Source: Euptelea pleiosperma (lineage: Eukaryota; Streptophyta; Magnoliopsida; Ranunculales; Eupteleaceae). From it: a stretch of 64,000 bases of DNA. Under the pieces are notes generated by a model. That model saw only the letters and a list, made by a program, of their open reading frames with translations. It did no database searches and was not told the DNA's origin. The DNA is taken from assembly GCA_035048495.1 (NCBI GenBank), contig CM068553.1:24429190-24493189 (forward strand), in the 5' to 3' direction. Shown here in pieces: positions 1-9,680 of this stretch. The position numbers and the translations under genes are program-made. Positions within the stretch are counted from its first letter, which is position 1. Each line of letters begins with the position of its first letter.

Positions 1-3000
1 AGGAGGAAGTAGTCAAGAAAAAATATGGAGGACTTTTGCCTAAAAAGCCACCACTCATATCCAAGGTTAATTACCTATTTTATTTTCTGTATTAATTATT
101 CAACTGCTGATGGCACTTTGTCATGCATTCGAGCTGAGTAGGTTTGAAAGAGATTTTGGTTTGTGCTAGTTTCTATTTAAAAATTTTCATATTTCAGGAC
201 CATGAGCGTGCTTACTTTGATTCCGCGGATTGGGCACTCGGAAAGGTATTTTCTATGTTTTGTGTGCTGCTGTATCTGTTCAAGGAGCACCTTGAGCATG
301 AAGCATGTTTTTTTACAGATCCTGCATCAAGTATCTAATAGCCTCACCCAGTGCTTTTGGATAACAGCAAGGAGCACCTGTAGAGAAGCCCAAAGGACCA
401 CTTGAGGCACTTCGTCCTAAATTGCAGGTACTTGCATAAGTTTTTATTTTTTTTTATTTAAACTTTTTCTGGGTCTTTTTTTCTCCCACCATTGAAATGT
501 TTCTTTTGCATCGTCTCCTTATTTTTCTTTGCAAGTTTAGTTTTAATTTTTTTGGCTTCAATTTATTTTAATTTAATTTACTTTTTTTTTTCAATAACCA
601 TGTATATTTTTATGACCTTGATTAACGAAATGTTGCCGACCATTTTTTAAGAACCTTTAGCTAAAATGCTAAAAGTAAAAAATTTAAATGCTTCATTTGT
701 GTTTTCTCCTTACTTATTTGCCTTGCTTAATTTTTCTTGTCCTTTTTTTTTTTTTTTGTTTCACATTCCTTTACTCTATTTTTCTGTTTTACTTTTGCTT
801 ATTTATTTTATATCAATAATCATGTATGATCTGTTAAACTATGAACTAGATTAAAGTTTTTTACCATTGTTTGAAAGCCTTGGTTATAATGATACTTTGA
901 ATTAAAGCCTTCAGTTTTCAACAGTTGGTTAGACAGGGAATTCTAAATTTTTTGCCAATTTCAAAAGTTTTGAAAAGAAATGGTTTTTATTTACAAATGC
1001 CTCAAAACCGAACTTTTAAATAAAAAATGAATTTTTTTCTAATCGATAAAACAGTTCAATGATCATGAGTTTGGCCTTTGTTTTTGTCAAGACTCTACGA
1101 TCAAACCTTAAGATTTGCTTTTAAAAGCTCAAAACTTGACTTGGAGTTTATGTGGATCTACGCCCGAGTCAACCCTAGATTCAATTAATTATTTGATGAA
1201 GTCAATCATTTTTGGCCAGGAAATAGTTGAAAAATCTAAAAATAGAGACCAGCTTAAGGTTAATAATGTAACACAGCTTTTTATACGTCAACTAGAGCAA
1301 GCATAATAGTACTTAAAACATAGAACAGGCTGAGAAGTGATGCAGGACATCTAACCAATACTCCCAAAAGCCGCGACTGTTGGTAGCGTGAGATTAAATT
1401 CCTTTATCTCATTAGTCCAAATCCAGGCCCTCGGTTGAACTCTTCTTCCGTTCTTCGTGGGTCCCATTTCACACGGGCCATCCCACCCCGAGTGTACCCC
1501 ATTTACGCAGGCTGCCCCACTCGAGCCCAGTGTGATGCCCCTGCATTAATCACCCCCGATGAGGAGTCTCGAACACGAGACCTCCCGCTCTGATACCACT
1601 TTGATGCTGGACATCTAACCAATACTCCCCAAAAGCTGCGATTGTTGGTAGTGTGAGATTAAATTCCTTTATCTCATAGCCTAGATCTAGGCCCTCGTTC
1701 GAACCCTCCTTCATAGGTCCTATTTAACACGGGCCATCCCACCCCGAGTGTGCCCATTTACACATGCTGCCCTACTCGAGTCCGGTGTGAAAATGTCCCT
1801 GCATTAAGAAGGGAACCATTTTCTTTCTCATTATAGAAAATGATCGGTCTAGTATGGTATTTCTTGAATTGTAGTCAGAAAACAAGATTGTTGGTTAGGC
1901 CTGCTGCAAACAGCAGAAGATAACGCAAACATCATTGTCATGTTGTGGCTTTATGATGGGGTTGACTTCAGGGGAAGGGAGGAAAAGAAAAAAGAACTGC
2001 ACATAAATGTCAAGAAATGGTGTTCAACTTGATTATGATCTAAACCAACTGTTAAAATATCAAGAAAAGTAAATTGAAGTTTTTCCACTAGGCATTTTCA
2101 TGAAAAAGGAAAAAAGAAAGAAAAATGAAACCACTGAAATAGCAAATATCTGAATTTGTCGGAACTCCAATTCATTTTCTCATTATCTAAAATATTGAGT
2201 TGTACTTAATGCATGCCCTAAGTAGTTGCCCAAATCTATTTTATACACTATATTGTGCGAGAACTCGATTAAATTTACCAAGCATGATCAATATGCTGTA
2301 AATTCTAGAAGTGGTGGCACTTCCATTCTTCTATGCAACAAGGACACAGGCACTCGTGTCAGTGGTCGACATGGATACAAAGTGTTAGACACACTTACCC
2401 TAGGGGTATCAATGGATAGTTGAAAATTCGAATCCGTATTCAAATAATCGGAGATTATCGAAAAATTTCAGATATTGGGTTCAGATTTTTTTGATATTCG
2501 GATACTGATTTATTATATGTATCCGATTTACTTATTGGAAGAATTGGATTTCCGATAAGTCGATTGGATTTGAATTGAGTATTGATTCAGAATATCCGTC
2601 GGATATCAATCGAATTCAGATATTATTTTTTCGGATTTGGATTTGGCTATTCTTATATTCGATTAAAAAAATATCTGTTGACGGCCCTAATTACCCCCAC
2701 ATACCCAATACGTCGACACATCCGTATAGTTCATTCTTTATGTAGAAAGATATCTTTTAAATATAGAAAGAATATATTTAGCCTAAGATGATGTACATTA
2801 AAATCACATAAGCCATATACACATAATAGCTGAAAATAAAATATTTGGATAAATTGAGATTTGTTTGAAAATGTGTGTCAGCATGTGTCCAATATGTGAG
2901 TACGGCAAGGTGTCCGACACGGTAAATTCTTAGAAAAGCGAGTATCCTTGTTACATAGCCATTCTCGAATATGAGAACACAATTTTTTTTTTTAATTTCA

Positions 3001-3346
3001 TGATTCCATCTTTCATGCACTAACGAGTAAACATGCACATGGGAGTGCACACTTCTTATGCTGGTTCTGACATCTCTTTCTTTGGTGCTTACCATTCTAT
3101 ATTTTAGCGAACGCAACAACAAGCGCGCTCCCGAAAATCGCCTTATGCTCCTGCAGATGGTGAAGGTATTTCTAATCATCATTTTGCTACTTCAGCCTTC
3201 CAAATGGTTTGCAGACATTACTGCCTCCATCGAAGACATTCACTTTCTTCTCTATATTTAATATTTAGAAAAATCACATCCTGTGTTCTTTTTTTATCAT
3301 AGATGGAGGGAACGCTTCCTCTGAGGACGTGACTGCAAATGAATGA
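1..3346 (+). CDS. Alpha-endosulfine/ARPP-19 family protein, 3' part (five coding exons)
   Basis: Spliced gene whose 5' end lies outside the window. Coding exons are 1-65, 198-245, 368-427, 3108-3165 and 3303-3346; every intron is GT-AG and the phases join cleanly (0, 0, 0, then 1), giving the last 90 residues and a TGA stop at 3344-3346. Seen: KKYGGLLPKKPPLI at the exon 1 end, DHERAYFDSADWALGK in exon 2, a GPLEALRPKLQ stretch in exon 3, then RSRKSPYAPADGE. The FDSADW box matches the plant form of the endosulfine core, whose serine in animal ENSA/ARPP19 is phosphorylated by Greatwall kinase to create a PP2A-B55 inhibitor. That role is family knowledge; for this plant protein it is inference. 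Plant members are roughly 110-140 residues, so some 30-40 N-terminal residues are probably missing. Intron 3 is 2680 bp, far longer than introns 1 and 2, and holds a TRIM element. Confidence 0.93.
1338..1548 (-). repeat. TRIM 3' LTR
   Basis: Direct-repeat copy of 211 bp; aligns throughout with 1602-1806. It is the 3' LTR in the element's own (minus) orientation. Confidence 0.8.
1587..1598 (-). promoter_or_regulatory. TRIM primer-binding site (tRNA-iMet type)
   Basis: Minus-strand TGGTATCAGAGC, three bases inside the LTR edge. This places the 5' LTR on the right and sets the element's orientation. Confidence 0.8.
1602..1806 (-). repeat. TRIM 5' LTR
   Basis: Second direct-repeat copy (205 bp), starting TGATGC and ending GCATTA; followed directly by the AGAAG target duplication. 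Confidence 0.8.
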
Positions 3347-3720
3347 AAGTCTGCAGGTGGCCTTCTCATCTCTTAAAAGGTTTATTATCCTTCTGATATT
3401 GACTGCAGAGGTGATGAGTCCTTTTTTCCATTGCTTCGAGAATAAAAGCCGTAAAGATGTTTTGATGTAGGACATTAATGTTGTATCCCCTGTTGTTTAT
3501 TAATACAATACCAGCTCAAATCCAACAGACCACCGGAGTTATTATAGATTTTTCCTTTTATGTATTTGCTAAAGAAGATAACCTTACCAGCGTTTCTGAA
3601 GCTGAGACTTCTGCCACTGGAATTGCCGGCGTGCCAAGGTCTTTCCAATTAGGAATATATTGTTGCTTGTTTCATTACTAAAATTCAGACATGGGACTTT
3701 AGCGCATTTTAATCTGTGCT
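3347..3720 (+). other. Probable 3' UTR of the endosulfine gene
   Basis: Non-coding sequence after the stop codon. AATAAA at 3441-3446 lies about 95 bases after the stop and is a plausible poly(A) signal; the exact end cannot be read. Confidence 0.5.
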
Positions 3721-4418
3721 GAAGATTAAATGTTCAATCGATATTGTTTTTGGAGATTACAGAACCCATTCAAATTCTTTAAGAGGTTGCATTGTAAATA
3801 TTCAAGCAGTTTCCATATGTCTAGTGCATGAGAACCTAACATATATTTAAGCCATGGAAGATCTGACTGCATTGATTTTTTTTTTTTTTTTTTTCTGTTA
3901 TTTTATCTAAATGATATTTTATAAAAACTTGGGAATTTTAGTGCTACCACCCTCGGAATTTGGTTGAATCAGTAAGATATCCTTGTTCTCCTTTGAACTG
4001 TGAATTACGAACACCCAAATGTATTGAGCATATATCAATCCCGTTAATGTTGTTGGCTTGGAAATTTTCGGGCCCTTGGTTTTGTTATTTGAGATCATCC
4101 TTTTCTGTACTTTCTAGGTTTCTGACATTTTTAAGGTTTCTCGTTTGAGTTGCCTTCAAGTTCAGATTTTTTAAATGAAATCAAAATATAGTAGCATTTG
4201 ACTGATGGCAAGGGGTTTGAGCCTCATTTTAACTAGTAGAGGGGGTTCTTACTAATTCAACTAATTTATCAATGGGGGTATTGCTTAAAAAGTCTGTCCC
4301 ACAGTTACCAAACAGTCCTGAAGGACCAGGCCTGGTTGGGTCCATTTTTTGGGTTTCCAAACAGGACCTTAGCCTGTTGGGATAAAATCCAGAGAATGAA
4401 CGTTCCAGTGCATCCTTA
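3721..4418. other. Intergenic, nothing recognised
   Basis: AT-rich spacer with a 19-base T run at 3876-3894. No coding or element signature seen. Confidence 0.5.
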
Positions 4419-4577
4419 TCTATATAACAAAACAGGAAGTTGTCTCCCCCTCTTATCCGGCTTCATAAAGGATGGCCGAGATCTTATCCCCCAAATGGAC
4501 GGTGGATCTCAGCCACTCACACCCGATTTTAGAAAACACTTTGTCGGAGAGTGCCGGAGGCACGGGCCACCCACTAG
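4419..4577 (+). mobile_element. Small non-autonomous Helitron, copy 1
   Basis: A 159-bp element starting TCTATATAACAAAACAGG after an A and ending in CTAG before a T, which fits Helitron insertion between A and T. The 3' end has a GTGCC/GGCAC hairpin (4551-4563) ten bases before CTAG. Copies at 18565, 20006, 20126 and 20471 share the same body and ends. No Rep/helicase is encoded. Confidence 0.8.
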
Positions 4578-4599
4578 TATATATATATATATATATATG
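4578..4599. repeat. (TA)11 microsatellite
   Basis: Perfect TA dinucleotide run directly after the Helitron 3' end. Confidence 0.95.
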
Positions 4600-5393
4600 A
4601 TGACATCCTGCACAAGGATGATACAAAAACAAGAGCTTCAAACAAGGTGTAAACCATAATTTACAAATAAAGTTGGGTCATCGCCTTGTAGACTAGCAGA
4701 GGAGCACGTGAGATGACGCGTACTTTATGCCCCTTTGATCTCAGAACGGGCATCAGATCATCTCATCTGCATACGCTTGTTCCTCAGGCAAATCGATTTT
4801 GACTGCTGCTTTGACTCTCCATCTATTCATTTGTGCTCACTGGTGTAGAGAATCATGACTGTTCATAAGAATTCAGAGAGAGATTTTCTTATTGGACATG
4901 AAATAAAAAAGAGCTAAAAAAGGTTCAAAATTCAAATGTGGCTCCTAGGTTAAGAGAGGGGTTACATGTGCAATTCTCCATGTCACTTGATTGACTGAAT
5001 AGTGGATATCCTAGTCTTTCCTGAATGAAACTTTCTTTCCTTTTTGGAGATTCTTTGTTCTTGACCATTCTGCCCTACTTTCATGAGGATGTCCTTTTCT
5101 TCCCCTCTCTCTCTCCCCCTCTTCCCTAGGCAGATGAACAGGTAAGAAGGAAAATCTAATTGTGTTTTCTTCTTTTTCCATTTTTAAGGTTTTTCTTGGG
5201 TTTTTCAACATGTGTAGCAATGAGCACAGATACTACTTGGGTAGTGTTTTTGTTTCCTTGATCAATATGAGGAGGGATGATTCTGCTTGATTCAAGTGGA
5301 TCTGCTAGATATCATTGTTAACAATAAAGTATAATCATGGATGGAGGATATGGGAGGTGAAGTCTAGCCATTAGATTCATTGATATGGATCTC
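4600..5393. other. Intergenic, nothing recognised
   Basis: Short open frames only, with no family resemblance. A CT-rich patch lies at about 5093-5125. Confidence 0.5.
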
Positions 5394-5396
5394 TAA

Positions 5397-5701
5397 GGCC
5401 GTGTTTGATTGCACGGAAAACTTTTCCGAGAAAATACATCTGGGATGTATCTTAAATGGCTGATTGATTGCAACTGAAAACACATATTTCAATCATGTGA
5501 GAAAATAAATTTGTATTTTCAGGTGGAAATGAATTCTCACCTATTTGGATGGGAAATGAATTCCTGGCTTAGTAGGAAAAATTATCCAGATTTAAACGGC
5601 TTGTTAGGAAAATTATACAGATTTGTACTGGCTATCTAGCAATGGACAATTGTTTTTTGATAGGAAAATGCAATTTTCCCACTTGATAATCAAACACGGC
5701 C
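5397..5701. mobile_element. Tourist-like MITE (PIF/Harbinger type)
   Basis: A 305-bp element with a perfect 14-bp terminal inverted repeat GGCCGTGTTTGATT, flanked by TAA on both sides (5394-5396 and 5702-5704). TAA target duplications and this length are typical of Tourist MITEs. No coding sequence. Confidence 0.88.
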
Positions 5702-5775
5702 TAAGTTCTTCTAGGCCTATATCAACGGCAACCAAGGAGTATTAAATCTAAGATCCAATCTGCACAACAGCTCCT

Positions 5776-6030
5776 TTGACGTGGGCTGGTCGTCTATAGC
5801 CCATCTGATGGACATTTTGGCTCTTTATTCTCCTTCTCCCTCTCAATCTTTTGTTTATACGCCGAGATCGGCTAATGGTTCGGCTCATATTATTGCCTCT
5901 AAGGCATCTTCCTTTTTGGATCCCTTTTTTTGGACTTCTAACCTCCCCTCTTGGCTCTCAGAAGTCATAAAGGTGGATGGAGCCTGTATCCGTTTTTAGT
6001 ATCTATACTATCTTGCTTACAAAAAAAAAA
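5776..6030 (+). mobile_element. L1-type LINE 3' end with RNase H-like tail (fragment)
   Basis: The frame up to the stop at 5997-5999 encodes the last part of the RNase H-like domain (RVT_3 type) found at the end of plant L1 ORF2: FVYTPRSANGSAHIIASKAS, then PFFWTSNLPSWLSEV. A short 3' UTR runs into ten A residues at 6021-6030, the LINE poly(A) tail. Related ends are at 33010-33490 and 36470-36940. Heavily 5'-truncated. Confidence 0.75.
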
Positions 6031-6295
6031 GAAATCTAAGATCCTTCATTGTTTTCCTACCTTAGATGAACTTCGGAGAAGCCCGCTTATGTTAATTAGG
6101 CCTGCTATCATTAGAAGGGGTGTTGTAGAATTAAAATCAGTACCACACACAGACACAGATCATAAGGTGTCAACCAAGTTTTCAAAGTTTAAAACACAAC
6201 AACATAAGTACATACAAACTTTCAAACTGAAACATGAGAGAAACCCACAAACAAAATCTTGAAATAGACAAGCTAAACATTAACTGGAAGATGGC

Positions 6296-6390
6296 TGACG
6301 TCCATGATCACGCCTCAAGGAAGCAGAGGTCCTGAGTTCCGACTCCCCCCTTAGGCCCAGACACCTTCGATTTCAAACAAAACAAACATT
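6296..6390 (+). repeat. Possible SINE-like fragment
   Basis: Contains GGTCCTGAGTTCCGACTC, resembling an RNA polymerase III box B region, and ends in an A-rich stretch. No convincing box A or target duplication. It abuts the 3' side of PGG gene 1. Confidence 0.35.
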
Positions 6391-6424
6391 AACCGGCATA
6401 ATTAATGGCACGATTTCCTTAACT

Positions 6425-6961
6425 TTATGTTTGAGTACTCCTCATCCTCCTCCTCCTCCTCATCCAAAATTTTGCAAGTTCCACTAAGCACCTTGAAGCA
6501 AACGGCAGTATGCCCAAGAAGAAGAGGAGGCGAAAACAGGAGAGGTTATTGGGTGTGACAGCACTGACGGAAGCAACATAAGTACCAAGCATTGAATAGA
6601 TGGACATGAGCACCTCCATTCGGTAAGGGAATCCGAGAGTGAGATAAGTGATGATGCTGATAGACGCAAAAAGAGATATGGAGTTAAGGCTCATGAAAAC
6701 ATAAAAGGATATTCTAGTAGAAGCTAAAATCGCCTTTCCAGGGTGATGATCATCTGATTTTTCCTGCCATACACTACCCGGAGGGTTGATTCCCGCTTGG
6801 AAGGTCACAGCAGTAATCAACGTAGCGACTACCAACAGAACATTCCGAGCATCGCCTGGTGAATCTCTTTTCGGATCAAATCGGAAGTAATTGAACCAAG
6901 ATTGAGGCTGGAGTTCAGGATTAGACTTAAGTGGGTTAGCCTGGAATTCTATATCCATCAT
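6425..6961 (-). CDS. Stand-alone PGG-domain membrane protein, copy 1
   Basis: Uninterrupted frame of 178 codons plus TAA. The first ATG is at 6961 and an adjacent one at 6958 matches the MDIEFQANPLKS start of copy 3. Seen: a soluble N-terminus, then DSPGDARNVLLVVATLITAV leading into FQAGINPPGSVW, the first membrane helix and PPG motif of the PGG domain. Three more hydrophobic helices follow (around ISFYVFMSLNSISL, MEVLMSIYSMLGTYVAS and FRLLFFLGILPFAS) and a basic tail RRRRR. In plants this domain normally sits at the C-terminus of ankyrin-repeat membrane proteins of the ITN1/ACD6 class, linked to stress and salicylate signalling; here no ankyrin repeats lie in or near the frame. Function is therefore unassigned. 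Compared with copies 2 and 3 the loop after PPGSVWQ is short. The frame is open with a TATA box upstream, so it may be active. Confidence 0.85.
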   Translation of the reverse strand: MMDIEFQANPLKSNPELQPQSWFNYFRFDPKRDSPGDARNVLLVVATLITAVTFQAGINPPGSVWQEKSDDHHPGKAILASTRISFYVFMSLNSISLFASISIITYLTLGFPYRMEVLMSIYSMLGTYVASVSAVTPNNLSCFRLLFFLGILPFASRCLVELAKFWMRRRRRMRSTQT

Positions 6962-7015
6962 GGATGTGCGCGAGGGATGCAATGCAGCTCCTTCAATAAC
7001 CAGTGCTTTGAATAT

Positions 7016-7030
7016 CCTTAAATATATAGA
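7016..7030 (-). promoter_or_regulatory. TATA box of PGG copy 1
   Basis: Minus-strand TCTATATATTTAAGG about 55-70 bases before the ATG. Further upstream (about 7114-7131) lies a TGATGTCATC motif also present before copy 2. Confidence 0.55.
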
Positions 7031-7183
7031 CGGATTAATGAGAATCTTTGTATTGCAATCATGGATGGGTAGGATTGTAATTAATCATGGTTCACTGACC
7101 AAAGCATCTTGATGTTGATGACATCATCTTTTTCATTATTGATGATGCTGGTGATGAACAGCCTCACGACAAAAACATTTGAA

Positions 7184-7308
7184 GGTCCCCCTGCCAAAAT
7201 GTTGACACCCTACTTTTTAAGGCCTAAACCCAACTCACGTTAACCCCTTGGTTAGTTGGTTAAAGGTGGTTAACAAAGGGTACCTGTCAAATATTTTGCA
7301 GGGGGACC
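7184..7308. mobile_element. Short MITE upstream of PGG copy 1
   Basis: 125-bp foldback. The left end GGTCCCCCTGCCAAAATG pairs with the right end reading GGTCCCCCTGCAAAATAT on the other strand; the inverted arms run about 33 bp. The target duplication is unclear, so the superfamily is not assigned. Confidence 0.65.
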
Positions 7309-7369
7309 AGGAATTTTTTATCCAGTCTCATCTCACCAGTAATCACCGAAGCTAATTGAGTTTTCGGCA

Positions 7370-7580
7370 CATATCCGATTTCTTCTTTGCCACGTACCCA
7401 TGTGAGTGTTTTTTAAGATTTTTTACTGCAAAAAAGTACAAAGGTTCGTAATTATCAAAGCCAATGAGTTTTCCACGCGTACCTGAGTCTTTCTCTCTCG
7501 TACCCATGTGAGGAGAAAATTTTTGAAGCGGTGGAAGTTTGAAGCGGCGAAGATGCGCCAGTAGCATTTCGCCAGCCGTA
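7370..7580. repeat. Degenerate repeat with two CGTACCCATGTGAG copies
   Basis: Direct copies of CGTACCCATGTGAG occur near 7393 and 7499. The second runs into a TTTTGAAGCGGnG motif that is also an arm of the MITE at 53966-54175 and recurs near 11525. Probably a truncated copy of that MITE family. Confidence 0.5.
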
Positions 7581-7606
7581 CTAATGTTAATGTGATGTAA
7601 AACTTC

Positions 7607-7794
7607 GATGACAGGGAAGCAGATCTCGGCAAGTGTATTTTGTACGGACGGACAACCTTGGCCTCACCGCACACATACACAGGTGAGTGTTTTGAAAAAA
7701 AAAGCACTCAAGTACTCACCTGAGTACGTGTGTGGTGAGGCCATGGTGGTCCGCCGTAATAAATACACGTGCCGAGATCTGCTGTCCTGTCATC
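7607..7794. repeat. Long-arm inverted repeat (hairpin) with 25-base loop
   Basis: Left arm 7607-7688 and right arm 7714-7794 are reverse complements at roughly 85% by eye, both containing CAGATCTCGGCA and GGCCTCACC. The RNA would fold into one long stem. No transposon ends or target duplications were recognised. Confidence 0.75.
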
Positions 7795-7854
7795 TCCCTT
7801 GATGACAGGCCAGGTCATCAAAGTTTTATCCCTCTTGAGGCTGAGGTGATGAGT

Positions 7855-7921
7855 CCATACAAATTCCACGTGCCGAGATCTGCTGCCTTGTCATCTCCTT
7901 CGATGACAGGGCCCGGTCATC
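7855..7921. repeat. Third copy of the hairpin arm
   Basis: Direct copy of the right-arm segment (CACGTGCCGAGATCTGCTG, then TGTCATCTCC and GGTCATCAAA), so the arm occurs three times within about 310 bp. Confidence 0.6.
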
Positions 7922-8161
7922 AAAATTTTCTCCAAACCAGTTAGTGGATGAAAGAGATGTTTATAAGAGAAGGTGGGAAGGTGGGCCCACTCAAGAAGGT
8001 AGAGACTTTCTTTGTTTTATTTTGTCCGAGACCAATTCTTAATTTTTATGCTTTTGTTTTGCCTTTCACCAAATATTTTTAAAATTCCACTAACACTTGA
8101 TCCAATCAGTGGATGAAAGAGAAGTTATTGATAGCTACCACGTGAATAACATGAAACTAGT

Positions 8162-8290
8162 AGCTGAAGGTGCCAGCTTGCTCAGTTGGTAAAGTTTGTA
8201 GATGATGATACCATGGACCTAGGTTCAAAACCCGCCTCCACGGAGTTATTGATCTCTTTAAAAACAGGCTTAACTACCAAATAATAATAA
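8162..8290 (+). mobile_element. tRNA-derived SINE with perfect target duplication
   Basis: 129-bp element. The head resembles a tRNA: box A-like GCTCAGTTGGTAAAG at 8180-8194 and box B-like GGTTCAAAACC at 8222-8232. The tail is A-rich (ATAATAATAA). A perfect 14-bp duplication AACATGAAACTAGT flanks it at 8148-8161 and 8291-8304. Perfect flanks suggest a relatively recent insertion. Confidence 0.88.
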
Positions 8291-8304
8291 AACATGAAAC
8301 TAGT

Positions 8305-8936
8305 CCAAGTCGAATCAACTCGACGATCATTAGATTCCGAGTAGACTCGAGGGGGCCATTATATCAGTCTGTAGCTACTCAAGTAACTCAACAACGAACT
8401 TCGCCGGCTCAATTCAACCTACAAGCTGAAAAACTGTAATCTAGTAGGTTTTATGGGGGTATTTTTGCCAAAAAATGAGATGATATAAATCCACTTTTAA
8501 TTTTAATATTATAAATTTCTCTACTTTTTTTCATTCTATATGGGGGAGCTATTGTTCAGCCTAGAGAGGCGGAAGCGGCAAATCACTTCTACCGAGTTCC
8601 CCAACAGCAGCTTAGCCTGAGATCAAATATAGGGTAATAGATCTAAAAGTAGTATGAATTCAAATATGAGGACTGCTAGGCCTATGCCTTTTTCTTTATC
8701 GGATGATAAGATTCCTCGATATGTAATTAGCTTGTCAATATGTACGCAATTAACTAAAATTCGGAAAGACCCGATAGGGGGCTGTCAATGGATCTGATTA
8801 ACTCAAAAATCCATCCGCTCTGATCCGGTTCAATATTTCTAGGTCCAGAACCACTTAGTTAATTTTCTATCTGATCGGTATCAGGTCCATGTATGCCGAT
8901 CTGATACCTATAAAAGTGTATACATCTATTTCATCG
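8305..8936. other. Spacer with a possible hAT-like remnant
   Basis: Mostly unassigned. GGGGGCTGTCAATGGAT near 8776 resembles the TGTCAATGG subterminal sequence common in plant hAT elements; related text occurs near 2402 and 60596. No second end was seen. Confidence 0.3.
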
Positions 8937-9275
8937 TGATCATCATCCTAAGCCTTTTCCCAACGGTATAGGGCTGGCTATACGAATCATGTTCCTCCAT
9001 TCAATCCTGTCTAAAGTAATCTCTTTTGTTAAGTCAAGTTTCTTGAAATCTCCTCTCAAAATCACTCCACGTCCATTTTGGCCTTTCACTCATCTTTTTA
9101 AGCCCTTCAACTTGCGCATTCATCCTCACTGGTGTTGTCATTGGTTTTGTTATACATGACCACACTATCTCAATTGACTTTCCTCATTTAGTCATTTATT
9201 AGGGCTACTCCTATGTTTCACAAATGCGTTCATTTCTAACTCTGTCTTTGCTTATCTTACCACACATCCATCTCA
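8937..9275 (-). mobile_element. RTE-type LINE 3' end (decayed)
   Basis: The minus strand encodes LRWMCGKISKDRVRNE, the conserved stretch after the reverse transcriptase in plant RTE elements, followed by further frame-broken similarity (RPKWTWSDFERR). It ends in GATGATGAT-type short repeats, typical of RTE 3' termini, rather than poly(A). Contains several stops. Confidence 0.7.
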
Positions 9276-9279
9276 ACTA

Positions 9280-9680
9280 TTTTTTTTCTAAGTATTAAAT
9301 TTGTATTGAATAAAAAATAGGAAATTACAATATATAGCTGATCCAAGCACAAAATATGCATCACAATGTTTGAAGGAATCCCAACTAGATTAGCATCCCG
9401 ACTCACATTCATCATTTACACACTATCTAATTCTCTAATAAAATCTGAAGTATGATCTATTTGGGTCCCCTAGGCATCTCAGAAAGTGAGGCCCATGTCC
9501 CCACCAAAGTTTTTCCCTTGATTGGATAGTGCATGCATGATTCCCTGATACATTTGCACTGAAATTAACTTCTATCCACGTTGAGCTAAGACAGTGCCTT
9601 TCCATTTTAAGCTTGATAATATCCCACTGGCCCTTAATCTGCCATGGGATATTATCATTAGTGAAGGCATGAACTGCTAA
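9280..9680 (-). mobile_element. L1-type LINE 3' end (decayed)
   Basis: The minus strand encodes REVNFSAN, then LWWGHGPHFLRCLGDPNRSY, aligning with the RNase H-like LINE end at 59236-59600 (WREANFSAD, SYFRL). The nucleotide match continues into the 3' UTR. A T run near 9280 would be its poly(A) tail. It abuts the RTE fragment. Confidence 0.7.

Larger units (their letters stand above)
1338..1806 (-). mobile_element. TRIM (terminal-repeat retrotransposon in miniature)
   Basis: A 469-bp element made of two direct repeats (1338-1548 and 1602-1806, about 85-90% alike by eye) around a 53-bp centre. Read on the minus strand, the centre starts with TGGTATCAGAGC (1587-1598), the standard plant primer-binding site matching the 3' end of initiator tRNA-Met, three bases from the LTR. 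It ends in a G-rich run (CGGGGGTGA) that could serve as polypurine tract. Ends are TGATGC and GCATTA, an imperfect inverted repeat. A 5-bp duplication AGAAG flanks it (1333-1337 and 1807-1811). There is no coding capacity, as expected for a TRIM. Confidence 0.85.
428..3107 (+). other. Intron 3 of the endosulfine gene, enlarged by repeats
   Basis: The intron begins GTACTTGC and ends ATTTTAG. It contains a T-rich first part (about 430-860), the TRIM at 1338-1806, a run of degenerate GATATTCGGAT-type repeats at about 2410-2680 and GTGTCnnACA-type repeats at about 2345-2400 and 2865-2925. No convincing exon was seen inside it. Confidence 0.8.

Noticed and set aside
1587..1598. Fragment of a tRNA-Met gene
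   Set aside because: Only the 3'-end complement is present, at the position of a primer-binding site between two LTRs.
6962..6982. Upstream extension of PGG copy 1 (MHPSRTS...)
   Set aside because: The extension would start at a TTG; the first ATG is at 6961 and the paralog starts at the equivalent of 6958.
8168..8235. A tRNA gene
   Set aside because: Box A- and box B-like parts are present, but no cloverleaf with paired acceptor stem can be formed, and the A-rich tail and target duplication show a SINE.
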